Source of the DNA: DATDCY01 sp031406795 [NCBI: Candidatus Rokuibacteriota bacterium]
GTDB taxonomy: Bacteria; JAUVQV01
NCBI GenBank assembly: GCA_031406795.1
Contig: JANOHV010000214.1
Span: forward strand, 1-16,851
Direction of reading: 5' to 3'
Length of the DNA: 16,851 nt
This document shows positions 7,923 through 14,300 of the stretch, one piece after another. Below the pieces are notes generated by a model. That model did not search any database. It had not been told where the DNA came from and saw only the letters and a program-made list of their open reading frames with translations. How positions within the stretch are numbered: the first letter of the stretch is position 1; the number at the start of each line of letters is the position of its first letter. The position numbers and the translations under genes were made by a program.

Positions 7923-7975
7923 GAAATGGGGACAGATTTATTTTTGCGTTTGAAAATAAATCTGTCCCCATTTCT
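7922..7975. repeat. Palindromic repeat, GGGGACAGATTTATTTT type, copy 2 (covers a start codon)
   Basis: A perfect 23-bp inverted repeat (7922-7944 and 7953-7975) with an 8-nt loop (TGCGTTTG). It shares the GGGGACAGATTTATTTT core with 2188-2240 but has AGAAAT instead of GAAAAA at the arm base. The upstream TGA ends on its first base. The downstream ATG (7926-7928) lies inside its left arm, so the repeat encodes the first 16 or so residues of the next protein. In mRNA the hairpin would bury that start codon. Confidence 0.93.
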
Positions 7976-8876
7976 GTTCCTTGCAACCGCCCTGCCGGTT
8001 CTGGCCGTCCTCACGCTGTCGCCTCGGCCGGCACGGTGCACGGAGGAGTACTCGGCCTGCACCGGTCGGCCCTGTGCGCACTGCCACCAGAGCCCCGCCG
8101 GCGGCGGCGAGCTCACGGCGCGCGGCGCCTCCTTCGAGCAGGCCGTCGCGGCGGAGCGCGGCGCCGTGCCCGCCGCCGCGCTCCGCCGTTACGGCCGGGC
8201 TGCTGTTCTCTTCGTCCACATCGTGACCGCCTTCTTCTGGTTCGGGACGATCCTGTACGTCCATCTGATCCTCAAGCCGGCCTACGCCGCGCAAGGTCTG
8301 CCCCGTGGCGAACTGCGCCTCGGCTGGGCCGGTATCATCTCGATCGCCGTCACCGGCACCATCCTCACGCTGCTGCGGGTGGACTCCTGGCAGACGCTTT
8401 TCCATTCCCGTTTCGGCGTGCTGCTCTGCATCAAGATCGCTCTCTTCCTGGTCATGGCGGCCACGGCCTTGCTGGTGACCTTTGTCATCGGGCCGCGGCT
8501 GGGCAGGCCCCGGGCCCGCAAGGCCCACCCCGGCCGAGGCGAATTCACGCCGGAGGAACTCGCCCTCTTCGACGGCCGCGAGGGACGGCAGGCATTTGTC
8601 GGGTACCGCGGCAAAGTCTACGATCTCTCGGCGAGCGGGATGTGGGGGGGAGGCGCGCACATGCAGCGGCACGCGGCGGGGAACGACCTGACGCCGGCGA
8701 TCACTCAGGCGCCGCACGGCGAGGAGAAACTCGCGGCCTTCCCGATGGTCGGTGCGCTCGTTCCCTCCCTCGGCGAACAGCACCCCCCGATCGTGCGTCG
8801 CTTCTTCTTCATGGCCTATCTGAACCTGGGGATCGTCGTCGCCGTCCTGCTCGTCATCACCCTCTGGCGCATGTAA
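7926..8876 (+). CDS. c-type heme / CopD-like membrane / cytochrome b5-like fusion protein
   Basis: A 316-residue protein with four recognisable parts. First is a signal-peptide-like N-terminus (about 1-38; hydrophobic SPFLFLATALPVLAVLTL). Second is a short segment with a CxxCH heme c motif (C50-A-H-C53-H54). Third are three membrane helices (about 92-116, 132-151, 163-190) resembling CopD/DUF2269-type proteins (VHIVTAFFWFGT). Fourth is a cytochrome b5-like heme/steroid-binding domain (about 207-278: FTPEELALFDGREG, YRGKVYDLS, MWGGGAHMQRHAAGNDLT, APHGEE), followed by a C-terminal helix (292-314). H245, H249 and H264 are candidate ligands. A membrane electron-transfer role is inferred; partners are unknown. 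GAGGTGA (7912-7918), 7 nt upstream, supports the ATG inside the palindrome. The gene is 3 nt downstream of the previous stop, so the two are probably co-translated. Confidence 0.82.
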   Translation: MGTDLFLRLKINLSPFLFLATALPVLAVLTLSPRPARCTEEYSACTGRPCAHCHQSPAGGGELTARGASFEQAVAAERGAVPAAALRRYGRAAVLFVHIVTAFFWFGTILYVHLILKPAYAAQGLPRGELRLGWAGIISIAVTGTILTLLRVDSWQTLFHSRFGVLLCIKIALFLVMAATALLVTFVIGPRLGRPRARKAHPGRGEFTPEELALFDGREGRQAFVGYRGKVYDLSASGMWGGGAHMQRHAAGNDLTPAITQAPHGEEKLAAFPMVGALVPSLGEQHPPIVRRFFFMAYLNLGIVVAVLLVITLWRM

Positions 8877-9001
8877 CGGGCGCTGAAAAGGGCCCAGCTG
8901 CGGCGTTGGGCGAATCCCTCCTCACTGCGGCGCACCGAGTGCGCCTCATTCGTCGGGTCTTCGCCCGCCTTGCACCTGGACCCTTTTGAGCACCCTCTCC
9001 G
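8877..9001 (+). repeat. 3'-end hairpin element C (sense to the b5 fusion gene)
   Basis: It begins right after the TAA stop. The outer stem pairs the GAAAAGGGCCCA side with the TGGACCCTTTT side (two to three mismatches). The core has the same order as A and B: GGCGTTG, CTGCGGC, apical stem GGCGCAC-CGA-GTGCGCC (8929-8945), CGCCTTGC. The 3' outer arm contains CCCTTTT, but more paired sequence follows it, so it does not look like a simple terminator tail. A second copy (D) follows with a 134-bp period, the duplicated unit starting at the stop codon (8873). Confidence 0.88.
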
Positions 9002-9010
9002 CGACTGTTA

Positions 9011-9135
9011 CGGGCGCTGAAAAGGGCCCATCTGCGGCGTTGCCCTCCTCCCGACTCACTGCGGCGGCCACCAGGCCGCCTCATTCGCCGGTCGTCAGGC
9101 GCCTTGCACCTGGACCCTTTTGAGCACCCTCTCCG
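9011..9135 (+). repeat. 3'-end hairpin element D (tandem copy of C)
   Basis: A tandem duplicate of C at a 134-bp period, nearly identical in the outer stem and in the TGCACCTGGACCCTTTT tail but divergent in the middle. The apical stem is GGCGGCC-ACCA-GGCCGCC (9063-9080), sequence-different from C yet fully paired. The rest of the gap, 9136-9250, shows no coding region or recognisable signal. Confidence 0.88.
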
Positions 9136-9250
9136 TCCCGGGCGGGCTCACGAAACTCGCTCGTCGTTGTGGAAATCCGCATGCAGATGATGCGCTGCCG
9201 GCTGTCTGCATCCGGAACCAACTCGAAAGAACGCGTAGACGGCTAACGCG

Positions 9251-9389
9251 AGTCTGAATCGTCGCGGCGAGATTTTTCGTTCCGGCAAGGCGCCGCCGGA
9301 GTGAGCGCGGAGGCGTACTGCAGTACGCCGCACAAGCGAACGAGGTGGCAACGCCGCCGGGGCGGAAAAGATCCCGCGACGATCAGACT
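9251..9389 (-). repeat. 3'-end hairpin element E (sense to the cupin gene)
   Basis: The outer arms 9251-9286 and 9356-9389 (AGTCTG...ATCGTCGCGG on both) pair with small bulges. Read on the minus strand the order is outer stem, GGCGTTGCC, CTTGTGCGGC, apical stem GGCGTAC-TGCA-GTACGCC (9312-9329, a perfect 18-bp palindrome), CCTCCGCGC, GCCTTGCC, outer stem. The outer stem is unrelated in sequence to those of A/B and C/D. It overlaps the stop and last codon of the cupin gene. Confidence 0.9.
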
Positions 9390-9721
9390 CGGCCGAAGTC
9401 GTCGGCGAGGCGCTCGATGTCGTCTTCGCCGAAATAGTCCCCGCGCTGCACCTCGATGAAGACCACGGCGAGCTCGCCCGAGTTGTGAACGCGGTGCGTG
9501 GCCCCGCAGTGGATGTTCACCGAATCGCCGGGGCCCAGCTCGACGTCCTGGCCGTCCACGCTGACCACCGCCTGACCGGCGACCATGTGCCAGTGCTCAC
9601 TGCGGCGACGGTGGCGCTGCAGCGATAGTCGCTTGCCGGGATGGACGGTGATCCGCTTGACCTTGTGGTCGGGGGCATCCGCGAGAATTTCGTAGAAGCC
9701 CCACGGACGGTGTTCTTCCAT
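9383..9721 (-). CDS. Stand-alone ManC-type cupin (mannose-6-phosphate isomerase type II C-terminal domain)
   Basis: A 112-residue single-domain cupin. It begins MEEHRPWGFYEIL, the usual start of the phosphomannose isomerase type II domain at the C-terminus of ManC/AlgA. It continues with the metal-site region PGKRLSLQRHRRRSEHWHMVAGQ (H37, E42, H43 and H45 are candidate ligands) and PGDSVNIHCGATHRVHNSG (H71, H76). Stand-alone versions occur in many bacteria and are annotated as mannose-6-phosphate isomerase or cupin; activity is not established by sequence. A start at 9805 is possible in frame, but it would add residues encoded by a palindrome, so ATG 9721 is used. No strong ribosome site is seen. 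It is divergent from csoR and its 3' end overlaps hairpin element E. Confidence 0.88.
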   Translation of the reverse strand: MEEHRPWGFYEILADAPDHKVKRITVHPGKRLSLQRHRRRSEHWHMVAGQAVVSVDGQDVELGPGDSVNIHCGATHRVHNSGELAVVFIEVQRGDYFGEDDIERLADDFGRV

Positions 9722-9764
9722 GTCCGACACGGTAGCACGGCAGCGCGCAAACAGACAAGACCCA

Positions 9765-9963
9765 GATCCGCGCGTAACGCGCGGATCCAGCAGCAGAGGA
9801 GGCATTTCAACCGCCGAAATGCAGGATTTCTTGCAGGAAGCATGGTGTGACAGAGGTCAAGCATCGCTTGAAGCATGCATTGCGATCAGATATGAGCAAC
9901 GACTTGGATAATCCGGACCAGGTGACAAGCCTGACTCTCCTGATCCGCGCGTTACGCGCGGAT
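9765..9963. repeat. Palindrome-bounded intergenic segment upstream of csoR
   Basis: Two near-identical palindromes, GATCCGCGCGT-N-ACGCGCGGAT, lie at 9765-9787 and 9942-9963. Weakly matching flanks (CAAGACCCA / TTGTCCCAA) are in inverted orientation. Between them are a 7-bp hairpin (GCATTTC/GAAATGC, 9802-9822) and TCAAGC-ATC-GCTTGA (9857-9871). The segment looks less GC-rich than its surroundings and has no convincing ORF. A small MITE-like insertion or a structured RNA are both possible. The gap is 9722-10025. Confidence 0.65.
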
Positions 9964-9983
9964 TTGGGACAAGATGCCCGGTC

Positions 9984-10013
9984 TTGACATACGGTAGGGG
10001 GGTACCCTATATT
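9984..10013 (+). promoter_or_regulatory. csoR promoter with operator-like dyad in the spacer
   Basis: TTGACA (9984-9989), an 18-nt spacer, then TATATT (10008-10013) fit a sigma70 promoter. The spacer and the start of the -10 contain TAGGG (9995-9999) and CCCTA (10005-10009) around GGGTACCC (10000-10007). This is a G-tract dyad of the kind bound by CsoR-family repressors, so Cu(I)-relieved autorepression is likely. The predicted start at about 10020 leaves only a few bases before the ATG at 10026. Confidence 0.75.
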
Positions 10014-10025
10014 CGTGGCGCGACT

Positions 10026-10310
10026 ATGGCGACGACAGAAGACGAGGTACGCGAGGGGGCGCTGGCCCGGCTCAACCGGATCGAGGGACAGGTCCGCGGC
10101 GTCCGGCGCATGATCGAGGAGGGCCGCGCCTGCGCCGAGGTCCTCCCGCAGCTGCGCTCGGTCATCAACGCCCTGTGTCGCGTCCAGGACCACGTGCTGC
10201 ATCAGCACCTGCGCCGCTGCGTGCGCGAGAGCTTCGAGGCCGGCGTCGAGGAGCGCGACCGCAAGACCGACGAGATCTTTCTGTTGTTGAACCGCTACCG
10301 GGAACCCTAG
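10026..10310 (+). CDS. csoR: Copper-sensing repressor CsoR
   Basis: A 94-residue all-helical CsoR/RcnR-family repressor (RLNRIEGQVRGVRRMIEEGRAC). The Cu(I) ligand triad is present as C36, H61 and C65 (HLRRC). This separates it from RcnR (His-rich) and FrmR (no second Cys). Known members bind operator DNA as tetramers and release it on binding Cu(I). ATG 10026 is chosen because the longer in-frame start at 9984 would place the promoter -35 inside the gene. No Shine-Dalgarno lies before it and the mRNA is probably near-leaderless. It is the first gene of the copper block and its product probably acts on its own promoter. Confidence 0.93.
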   Translation: MATTEDEVREGALARLNRIEGQVRGVRRMIEEGRACAEVLPQLRSVINALCRVQDHVLHQHLRRCVRESFEAGVEERDRKTDEIFLLLNRYREP

Positions 10311-10318
10311 GAGGAGTC

Positions 10319-10399
10319 ATGGAAAATTACGGTTGGATCGCCCTGCTCGCCGTCTGGGTCGTTTTCACGCTCGTGCGCGGCGGCAGCGGCGGCGGCTGA
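10319..10399 (+). CDS. 26-residue single-helix membrane peptide in the copper block
   Basis: A short ORF 8 nt after csoR with a strong GGAGGAG ribosome site (10310-10316) 2 nt before ATG 10319. The peptide is [18 protein letters not shown] followed by VRGGSGGG: one hydrophobic helix (about residues 5-18) and a basic/glycine-rich tail. The good ribosome site and the position between csoR and copA suggest a real gene. No family is recognised. It could be an accessory or regulatory microprotein of the copper exporter, or a translational spacer. Confidence 0.7.
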   Translation: MENYGWIALLAVWVVFTLVRGGSGGG

Positions 10400-10413
10400 G
10401 GCGCCGCGCCCCG

Positions 10414-10431
10414 GGACCCCGGTCGGGGTCC
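10414..10431 (+). other. Hairpin between the 26-residue peptide gene and copA
   Basis: GGACCCC (10414-10420) and GGGGTCC (10425-10431) form a 7-bp GC-only stem with a GGTC loop. No U-tract follows. It could set relative expression of copA by RNA processing or partial attenuation, but nothing in the sequence decides this. Confidence 0.5.
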
Positions 10432-10475
10432 GGCAACAGGATCGGCCGCGGCGAAGAAGTGCGGGAAGCGAGGCG

Positions 10476-12764
10476 GTGACGGTGCCTGATCGGGAGGCAG
10501 CCGGCGCGCCGCAGCCCGTCCCCGCCGGCGGCCTGACCATCGCCGTCGGGGGGATGCACTGCGCGGCCTGCGTGGCCGCCGTCGAGCGCGCGCTGGAAAA
10601 GGTCGATGGCGTCAGCGATGCCCGGGTGAACTTCGCCTCGGGCAAGGCGAGCGTGGATTTCGACCCGCAGGCGGTCACCCTCGCCAGTCTGGAGGCGGCG
10701 ATCCGCGACGCCGGCTACGAACCTCTGATCGAAGCTGCGGGCGCACCCGCCGGCGAGACCGCCGACCGCGAGCAGCAGACACGCCGGCGCGAGATGGCCG
10801 CGCTTCGTTTTCAGTTCCTCGTCTCGGCCGTTCTCGGCCTGCCGCTGCTCTGGCTGGGCATGGGATCTCATCTGCAACTGCCGCTGCCGCAGCTCTCCAA
10901 CGCCACGATGGCGCTGCTTCAGTTCCTGCTGGCGACGCCGATCCTCGCCGTCAACTACCAGTTTTACACCCGCGGCATCCTCGCCGTCGTCAAGACCCGC
11001 ACGTCGACCATGGACACGCTGGTCGCGCTCGGCACCGGCGTGGCCTGGCTCGATAGCGTCGTCGTCTCGGTCTTCATCTGGACGGGCCGGGCGGGCTATC
11101 ACGCCCACCAGCTCTACTTCGAGACCGCCGGGGTCCTGCTGGCGTTCATCGTGCTCGGCAAGTGGCTCGAAGCGATCGCCCGCGGCAAGACCTCCGAGGC
11201 GATCCGCGCGCTGATGGGACTGGCGGCGCGCACCGCCGTCGTCGTGCGCGACGGCCTCGAAATCGAGATCCCCGTCGAGCAGGTGGCCGTCGGCGACATC
11301 GTGCTCGTCCGCCCCGGCCAGAAAGTGCCGGTCGACGGCACCGTGGTCGAGGGGCACTCCAGCATCGACGAGTCGATGCTCACCGGGGAGAGCATCCCGA
11401 TCGAGAAAAGCGTCGGCGACCGCGTGACCGGCGCCACGTTGAACAAGAGCGGCGCGTTCCGTTTCCGCGCCGAGCGCATCGGCCGCGACACCGCGCTCGC
11501 GCAGATCGTCCGGCTCGTCGAGCAGGCGCAGGGCTCGAAGGCGCCGATTCAGGCGCTGGCCGACCGGGTCGCCGCTGTCTTCGTCCCGGTCGTCGTCACG
11601 ACGGCCTTTCTGGCCTTCGGCTTCTGGATGCTCGCGGGCTTCGGTTTCGCCTTCGCGTTCAAGATCCTGATCGCCGTGCTCGTCATCGCCTGTCCCTGCG
11701 CGCTCGGACTGGCGACGCCGACGGCGGTCATGGTCGGCACCGGCCTCGGCGCGAAGAACGGCATCCTGATCAAGAGCGCCGAGGCGCTGCAGCGCGCACA
11801 CGCGGTGACGACCGTCGTCTTCGACAAGACCGGCACGCTGACCCGCGGCGCTCCCGAACTGACCGACGTGGTGGCCCTCGGCGACGTCGGCGAGGACGAC
11901 CTGCTGCGCTTCGCCGCGGGCGTCGAGAAGCTCTCCGAACACCCGCTCGCGGATGCCGTGGTCCGGGGCGCGACGGCGCGCGGCCACGCGATCCCGGCGG
12001 CCGCGCACTTCAAGTCGGTCGCCGGCAAGGGGGTACGCGCGATGATCGAGGGGCGCGAGGTGGTCCTCGGCAACCGCGCGCTGATGAGCGAACTCAACTT
12101 CGACGTCGCGGCGGCCGAGACGCGGCTCGCGGCGCTCGAGGAGGCGGGACGTACGGCGGTTCTGGTCGGCGTCGCGGGGCGGCTCGCGGGGCTCGTCGCC
12201 GTCGCCGACACCGTCAAGCCTCACGCCCGCGAGGCCATCGACGCGCTGCGGCGACTCGGCAAGGCGGTCGTGATGATCACCGGCGACAACCGGCGTACCG
12301 GCGAGGCGATCGGCCGGTTGCTCGGCATCGACCGCGTGCTCGCCGAGGTGCGCCCCGAGGGGAAGGCCGCCGAGATCAAGGCGCTGCAAGCCGCCGGCGA
12401 GCGCGTGGCGATGGTCGGCGACGGCATCAACGACGCGCCGGCGCTGAGCCAGGCCGACATCGGCATCGCGATCGGGACCGGCACCGACGTGGCGATCGAG
12501 TCCGGAGACATCGTGCTGATCCGCGACGACCTGCGCGACGTGGTGACGGCGATCGACCTCTCGCGCGCCACGATGCGCACCATCAAGCAGAACCTTTTCT
12601 GGGCTTTCTTCTACAACAGCATCGGCATTCCGATCGCGGCGGGCGCCCTCTACAAGCTCGGCTTCCTGCTCAACCCGATGATCGGCGGGGCCGCCATGGC
12701 CTTCTCCTCGGTCAGCGTCGTGACCAACTCGCTGCTGCTGCGGAGGTACCGCCGGCCGCTGTAG
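10476..12764 (+). CDS. copA: Cu(I)-exporting P1B-1 ATPase CopA
   Basis: A 762-residue copper P-type ATPase that pumps Cu(I) out of the cytoplasm. One N-terminal heavy-metal-associated domain carries GGMHCAAC (C29, C32). Six membrane helices flank the actuator domain (LTGES, about 303-306). The transport motif C406-P-C408 ([13 protein letters not shown]) precedes DKTGT, with the phosphorylated D450. The nucleotide-binding [10 protein letters not shown] follows, then TGDN and GDGINDAP (648-655). The last helices carry [13 protein letters not shown] and [12 protein letters not shown], the YN and MxxSS signatures of Cu(I) pumps. The start is GTG 10476, with GGAAGCGAGG upstream. It lies downstream of csoR and the short peptide and is presumably copper-induced through CsoR. 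Confidence 0.96.
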   Translation: MTVPDREAAGAPQPVPAGGLTIAVGGMHCAACVAAVERALEKVDGVSDARVNFASGKASVDFDPQAVTLASLEAAIRDAGYEPLIEAAGAPAGETADREQQTRRREMAALRFQFLVSAVLGLPLLWLGMGSHLQLPLPQLSNATMALLQFLLATPILAVNYQFYTRGILAVVKTRTSTMDTLVALGTGVAWLDSVVVSVFIWTGRAGYHAHQLYFETAGVLLAFIVLGKWLEAIARGKTSEAIRALMGLAARTAVVVRDGLEIEIPVEQVAVGDIVLVRPGQKVPVDGTVVEGHSSIDESMLTGESIPIEKSVGDRVTGATLNKSGAFRFRAERIGRDTALAQIVRLVEQAQGSKAPIQALADRVAAVFVPVVVTTAFLAFGFWMLAGFGFAFAFKILIAVLVIACPCALGLATPTAVMVGTGLGAKNGILIKSAEALQRAHAVTTVVFDKTGTLTRGAPELTDVVALGDVGEDDLLRFAAGVEKLSEHPLADAVVRGATARGHAIPAAAHFKSVAGKGVRAMIEGREVVLGNRALMSELNFDVAAAETRLAALEEAGRTAVLVGVAGRLAGLVAVADTVKPHAREAIDALRRLGKAVVMITGDNRRTGEAIGRLLGIDRVLAEVRPEGKAAEIKALQAAGERVAMVGDGINDAPALSQADIGIAIGTGTDVAIESGDIVLIRDDLRDVVTAIDLSRATMRTIKQNLFWAFFYNSIGIPIAAGALYKLGFLLNPMIGGAAMAFSSVSVVTNSLLLRRYRRPL

Positions 12765-12788
12765 CCGGGGGAGCGCGGAGATCTCCTG

Positions 12789-13367
12789 ATGCAGCGCGCG
12801 CACCGAAGTTCGCTCGCCGCCGGGGCGCTGCTGATCCTGCTCGCGTGCGGCGGCGGCGCGTCGGCCACGGAACGTCCCGCAACGTGGGCGCAGCCGGTGC
12901 CCCTCGCCGGCGCCCCGAACCTCCACAAGGTCAGCGACACCCTGTATCGCAGCGCGCAGCCGACTGCCGCGGGGATGCTGAATCTCAGGCGGCTCGGCGT
13001 CAAGACCGTGGTCAGCCTGCGCGCCTTTCACTCGGATCGCGCCGACACGCAGAAGGCCGGCCTCGGGTACGAGCACATCTTCATGAAGACCTGGCACCCG
13101 GAGGCGGAAGATGTCGTGCGCTTCCTGAAGATCGCGACGGACCCGGCCCGCTCGCCGGTGCTCGTGCACTGCCAGCACGGCGCGGACCGCACGGGCACCC
13201 TGGTGGCGATCTACCGCGTCGTCGTGCAGGGCTGGACGAAGCGCGCGGCTATCGACGAGATGACCGGCGGCGGGTTCGGCTTCCACACGGTCTGGAAAAA
13301 CCTGCCCCCCTGGATCGAGAAGCTCGACATCGCGGCGCTCAAGACCCAACTCGCGACAAGACAATGA
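12789..13367 (+). CDS. Predicted lipoprotein with a dual-specificity phosphatase domain
   Basis: A 192-residue protein with a lipoprotein-type signal (basic start, hydrophobic stretch, lipobox LLAC with C20) and so predicted to be membrane-anchored outside the cytoplasm. The remainder is a tyrosine/dual-specificity phosphatase-like domain. NLHKVSDTLYRSAQPTAAGMLNLRRLGVKTVVSLR is the usual entry of such proteins. The active-site loop is H127-C128-QHGAD-R134-TG (CX5R). The substrate is unknown. An extracytoplasmic phosphatase of this type is plausible but the catalytic context is inferred. ATG 12789 follows copA by 24 nt, with GGAGA upstream. The stop overlaps the next start (ATGA), so it is coupled to the downstream gene. 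Confidence 0.82.
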   Translation: MQRAHRSSLAAGALLILLACGGGASATERPATWAQPVPLAGAPNLHKVSDTLYRSAQPTAAGMLNLRRLGVKTVVSLRAFHSDRADTQKAGLGYEHIFMKTWHPEAEDVVRFLKIATDPARSPVLVHCQHGADRTGTLVAIYRVVVQGWTKRAAIDEMTGGGFGFHTVWKNLPPWIEKLDIAALKTQLATRQ

Positions 13368-14206
13368 CCGTGAACGCCCGTCGCGCCTGGTCGTCCTTGT
13401 TCTTCGCACTGTGCGCCGTCACCGGCGCGCTGGCGCTCGCATTCACCGGGCGCGAGACGATCCACTGGCAGGAGTTGAGCACGCCGCTTCTGCTCGGCAC
13501 CATCGCGCTCGCCGCAGCGGTGCTTCTGCACGCCTGGTTGACCACTTCGGCGAGGAACGCGCTGCTCTTTTTCCTGCTGGCGACCGGCATCTCGCTGGCG
13601 GCCGAATACGCAGGGATTCGCTGGGGTTTCCCCTTCGGCGCGCGATTCCGGTATCACCCGGACCTGCGCCTCCGGCTGTTCGGCCTCGTGCCGCTCTTCA
13701 TCCCCCTCGCGTGGATGGTGCTCGCGTACATCCCCATCGTGCAGCTGCGGCAGTGGCCTCGGGAGAACCAGCGCCCGCGCCTGTCCATGGCGCTGAAGGC
13801 CGTCACGGCGGCCGCGATGCTGTGCGTTGCCGACCTCACGCTCGATCCTCTCGCCGTTGCGGTGGGGGCCTGGACCTGGGAGCAACCAGGCGCCTATTAC
13901 GGCATCCCCGCGGGCAATTTCCTGGGCTGGCTTCTCGTCGGGTTCGTCATCTTTGGCTGTTATTTCGCGCTGGAGCGACCGACGGCCTCCCGCTCCGCGA
14001 GCGCCACCTTCGTCTACGACCGGCACCTCATCGCCGTGTCTCTGTACCTGATCGGCGTCGGGCAGCTCGCGCTGCTGCGGCACGTGCCCGGCGCGCACTG
14101 GATCACGTTGATCACCGTGGTGACGGTCGCCCCGGGCTTGTACTTCTGGGTGTCGCGTCGGCGCCAGGGGCCTCCCGAGCTTGACAGTCCGTCACCCGAC
14201 CCCTAA
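13364..14206 (+). CDS. Carotenoid biosynthesis (CruF/DUF422-like) membrane protein
   Basis: A 280-residue, about seven-helix protein. It carries the PF04240 landmarks: EYAGIRWGFPFGARFRYHPD (81-100), a PLFIPLAWMVLAYIPI helix (about 110-125), DLTLDPLAVAVGAWTW (157-172) and GAYYGIPAGNFLGWLLVGF (176-194). Characterised relatives are carotenoid 1,2-hydratases such as CruF and bisanhydrobacterioruberin hydratase. No other carotenoid gene is in the window, so the reaction is not assured. The start ATG 13364 overlaps the phosphatase TGA by 4 nt. Possible readthrough from the copper block would make it the third or fourth gene of that operon. Confidence 0.85.
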   Translation: MTVNARRAWSSLFFALCAVTGALALAFTGRETIHWQELSTPLLLGTIALAAAVLLHAWLTTSARNALLFFLLATGISLAAEYAGIRWGFPFGARFRYHPDLRLRLFGLVPLFIPLAWMVLAYIPIVQLRQWPRENQRPRLSMALKAVTAAAMLCVADLTLDPLAVAVGAWTWEQPGAYYGIPAGNFLGWLLVGFVIFGCYFALERPTASRSASATFVYDRHLIAVSLYLIGVGQLALLRHVPGAHWITLITVVTVAPGLYFWVSRRRQGPPELDSPSPDP

Positions 14207-14261
14207 GGTTCGTCGGTGGAGAGCTCCGGATCGTCACGTCGCACCGACAGGGAGGCCGTTC

Positions 14262-14300
14262 ATGACACCCACCCGCCCCATCGTGCGCGTGAATCGGTAA
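14262..14300 (+). CDS. 12-residue leader ORF coupled to rlmKL
   Basis: ATG 14262, with an AGGGAGG ribosome site at 14249-14255 (6 nt spacing), reads MTPTRPIVRVNR and stops at TAA 14298-14300. The stop overlaps the rlmKL ATG as TAATG. rlmKL has no ribosome site of its own at that ATG, so a ribosome ending the leader could restart there. The peptide is Pro/Arg-rich and too short for a family call. Confidence 0.6.
   Translation: MTPTRPIVRVNR

Noticed and set aside
8990-9001. CCCTTTT in elements C and D as intrinsic terminator U-tracts
   Set aside because: The T run is inside the paired outer arm and is followed by more stem, and A, B and E lack an equivalent tail.
9722-9805. Longer N-terminus of the cupin
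   Set aside because: The extra 28 residues are partly encoded by a repeated palindrome, and MEEHRPWGFYEI is the canonical domain start.
9984-10025. Longer csoR start
   Set aside because: It would put a good -35/-10 promoter and operator dyad inside the coding region; family proteins start near MATTEDEV.
10365-13409. A 1014-codon minus-strand open frame across copA
   Set aside because: GC-rich third positions leave long antisense frames open. Its translation is His/Asp/Arg-rich with no domain, while the plus strand encodes a complete CopA.
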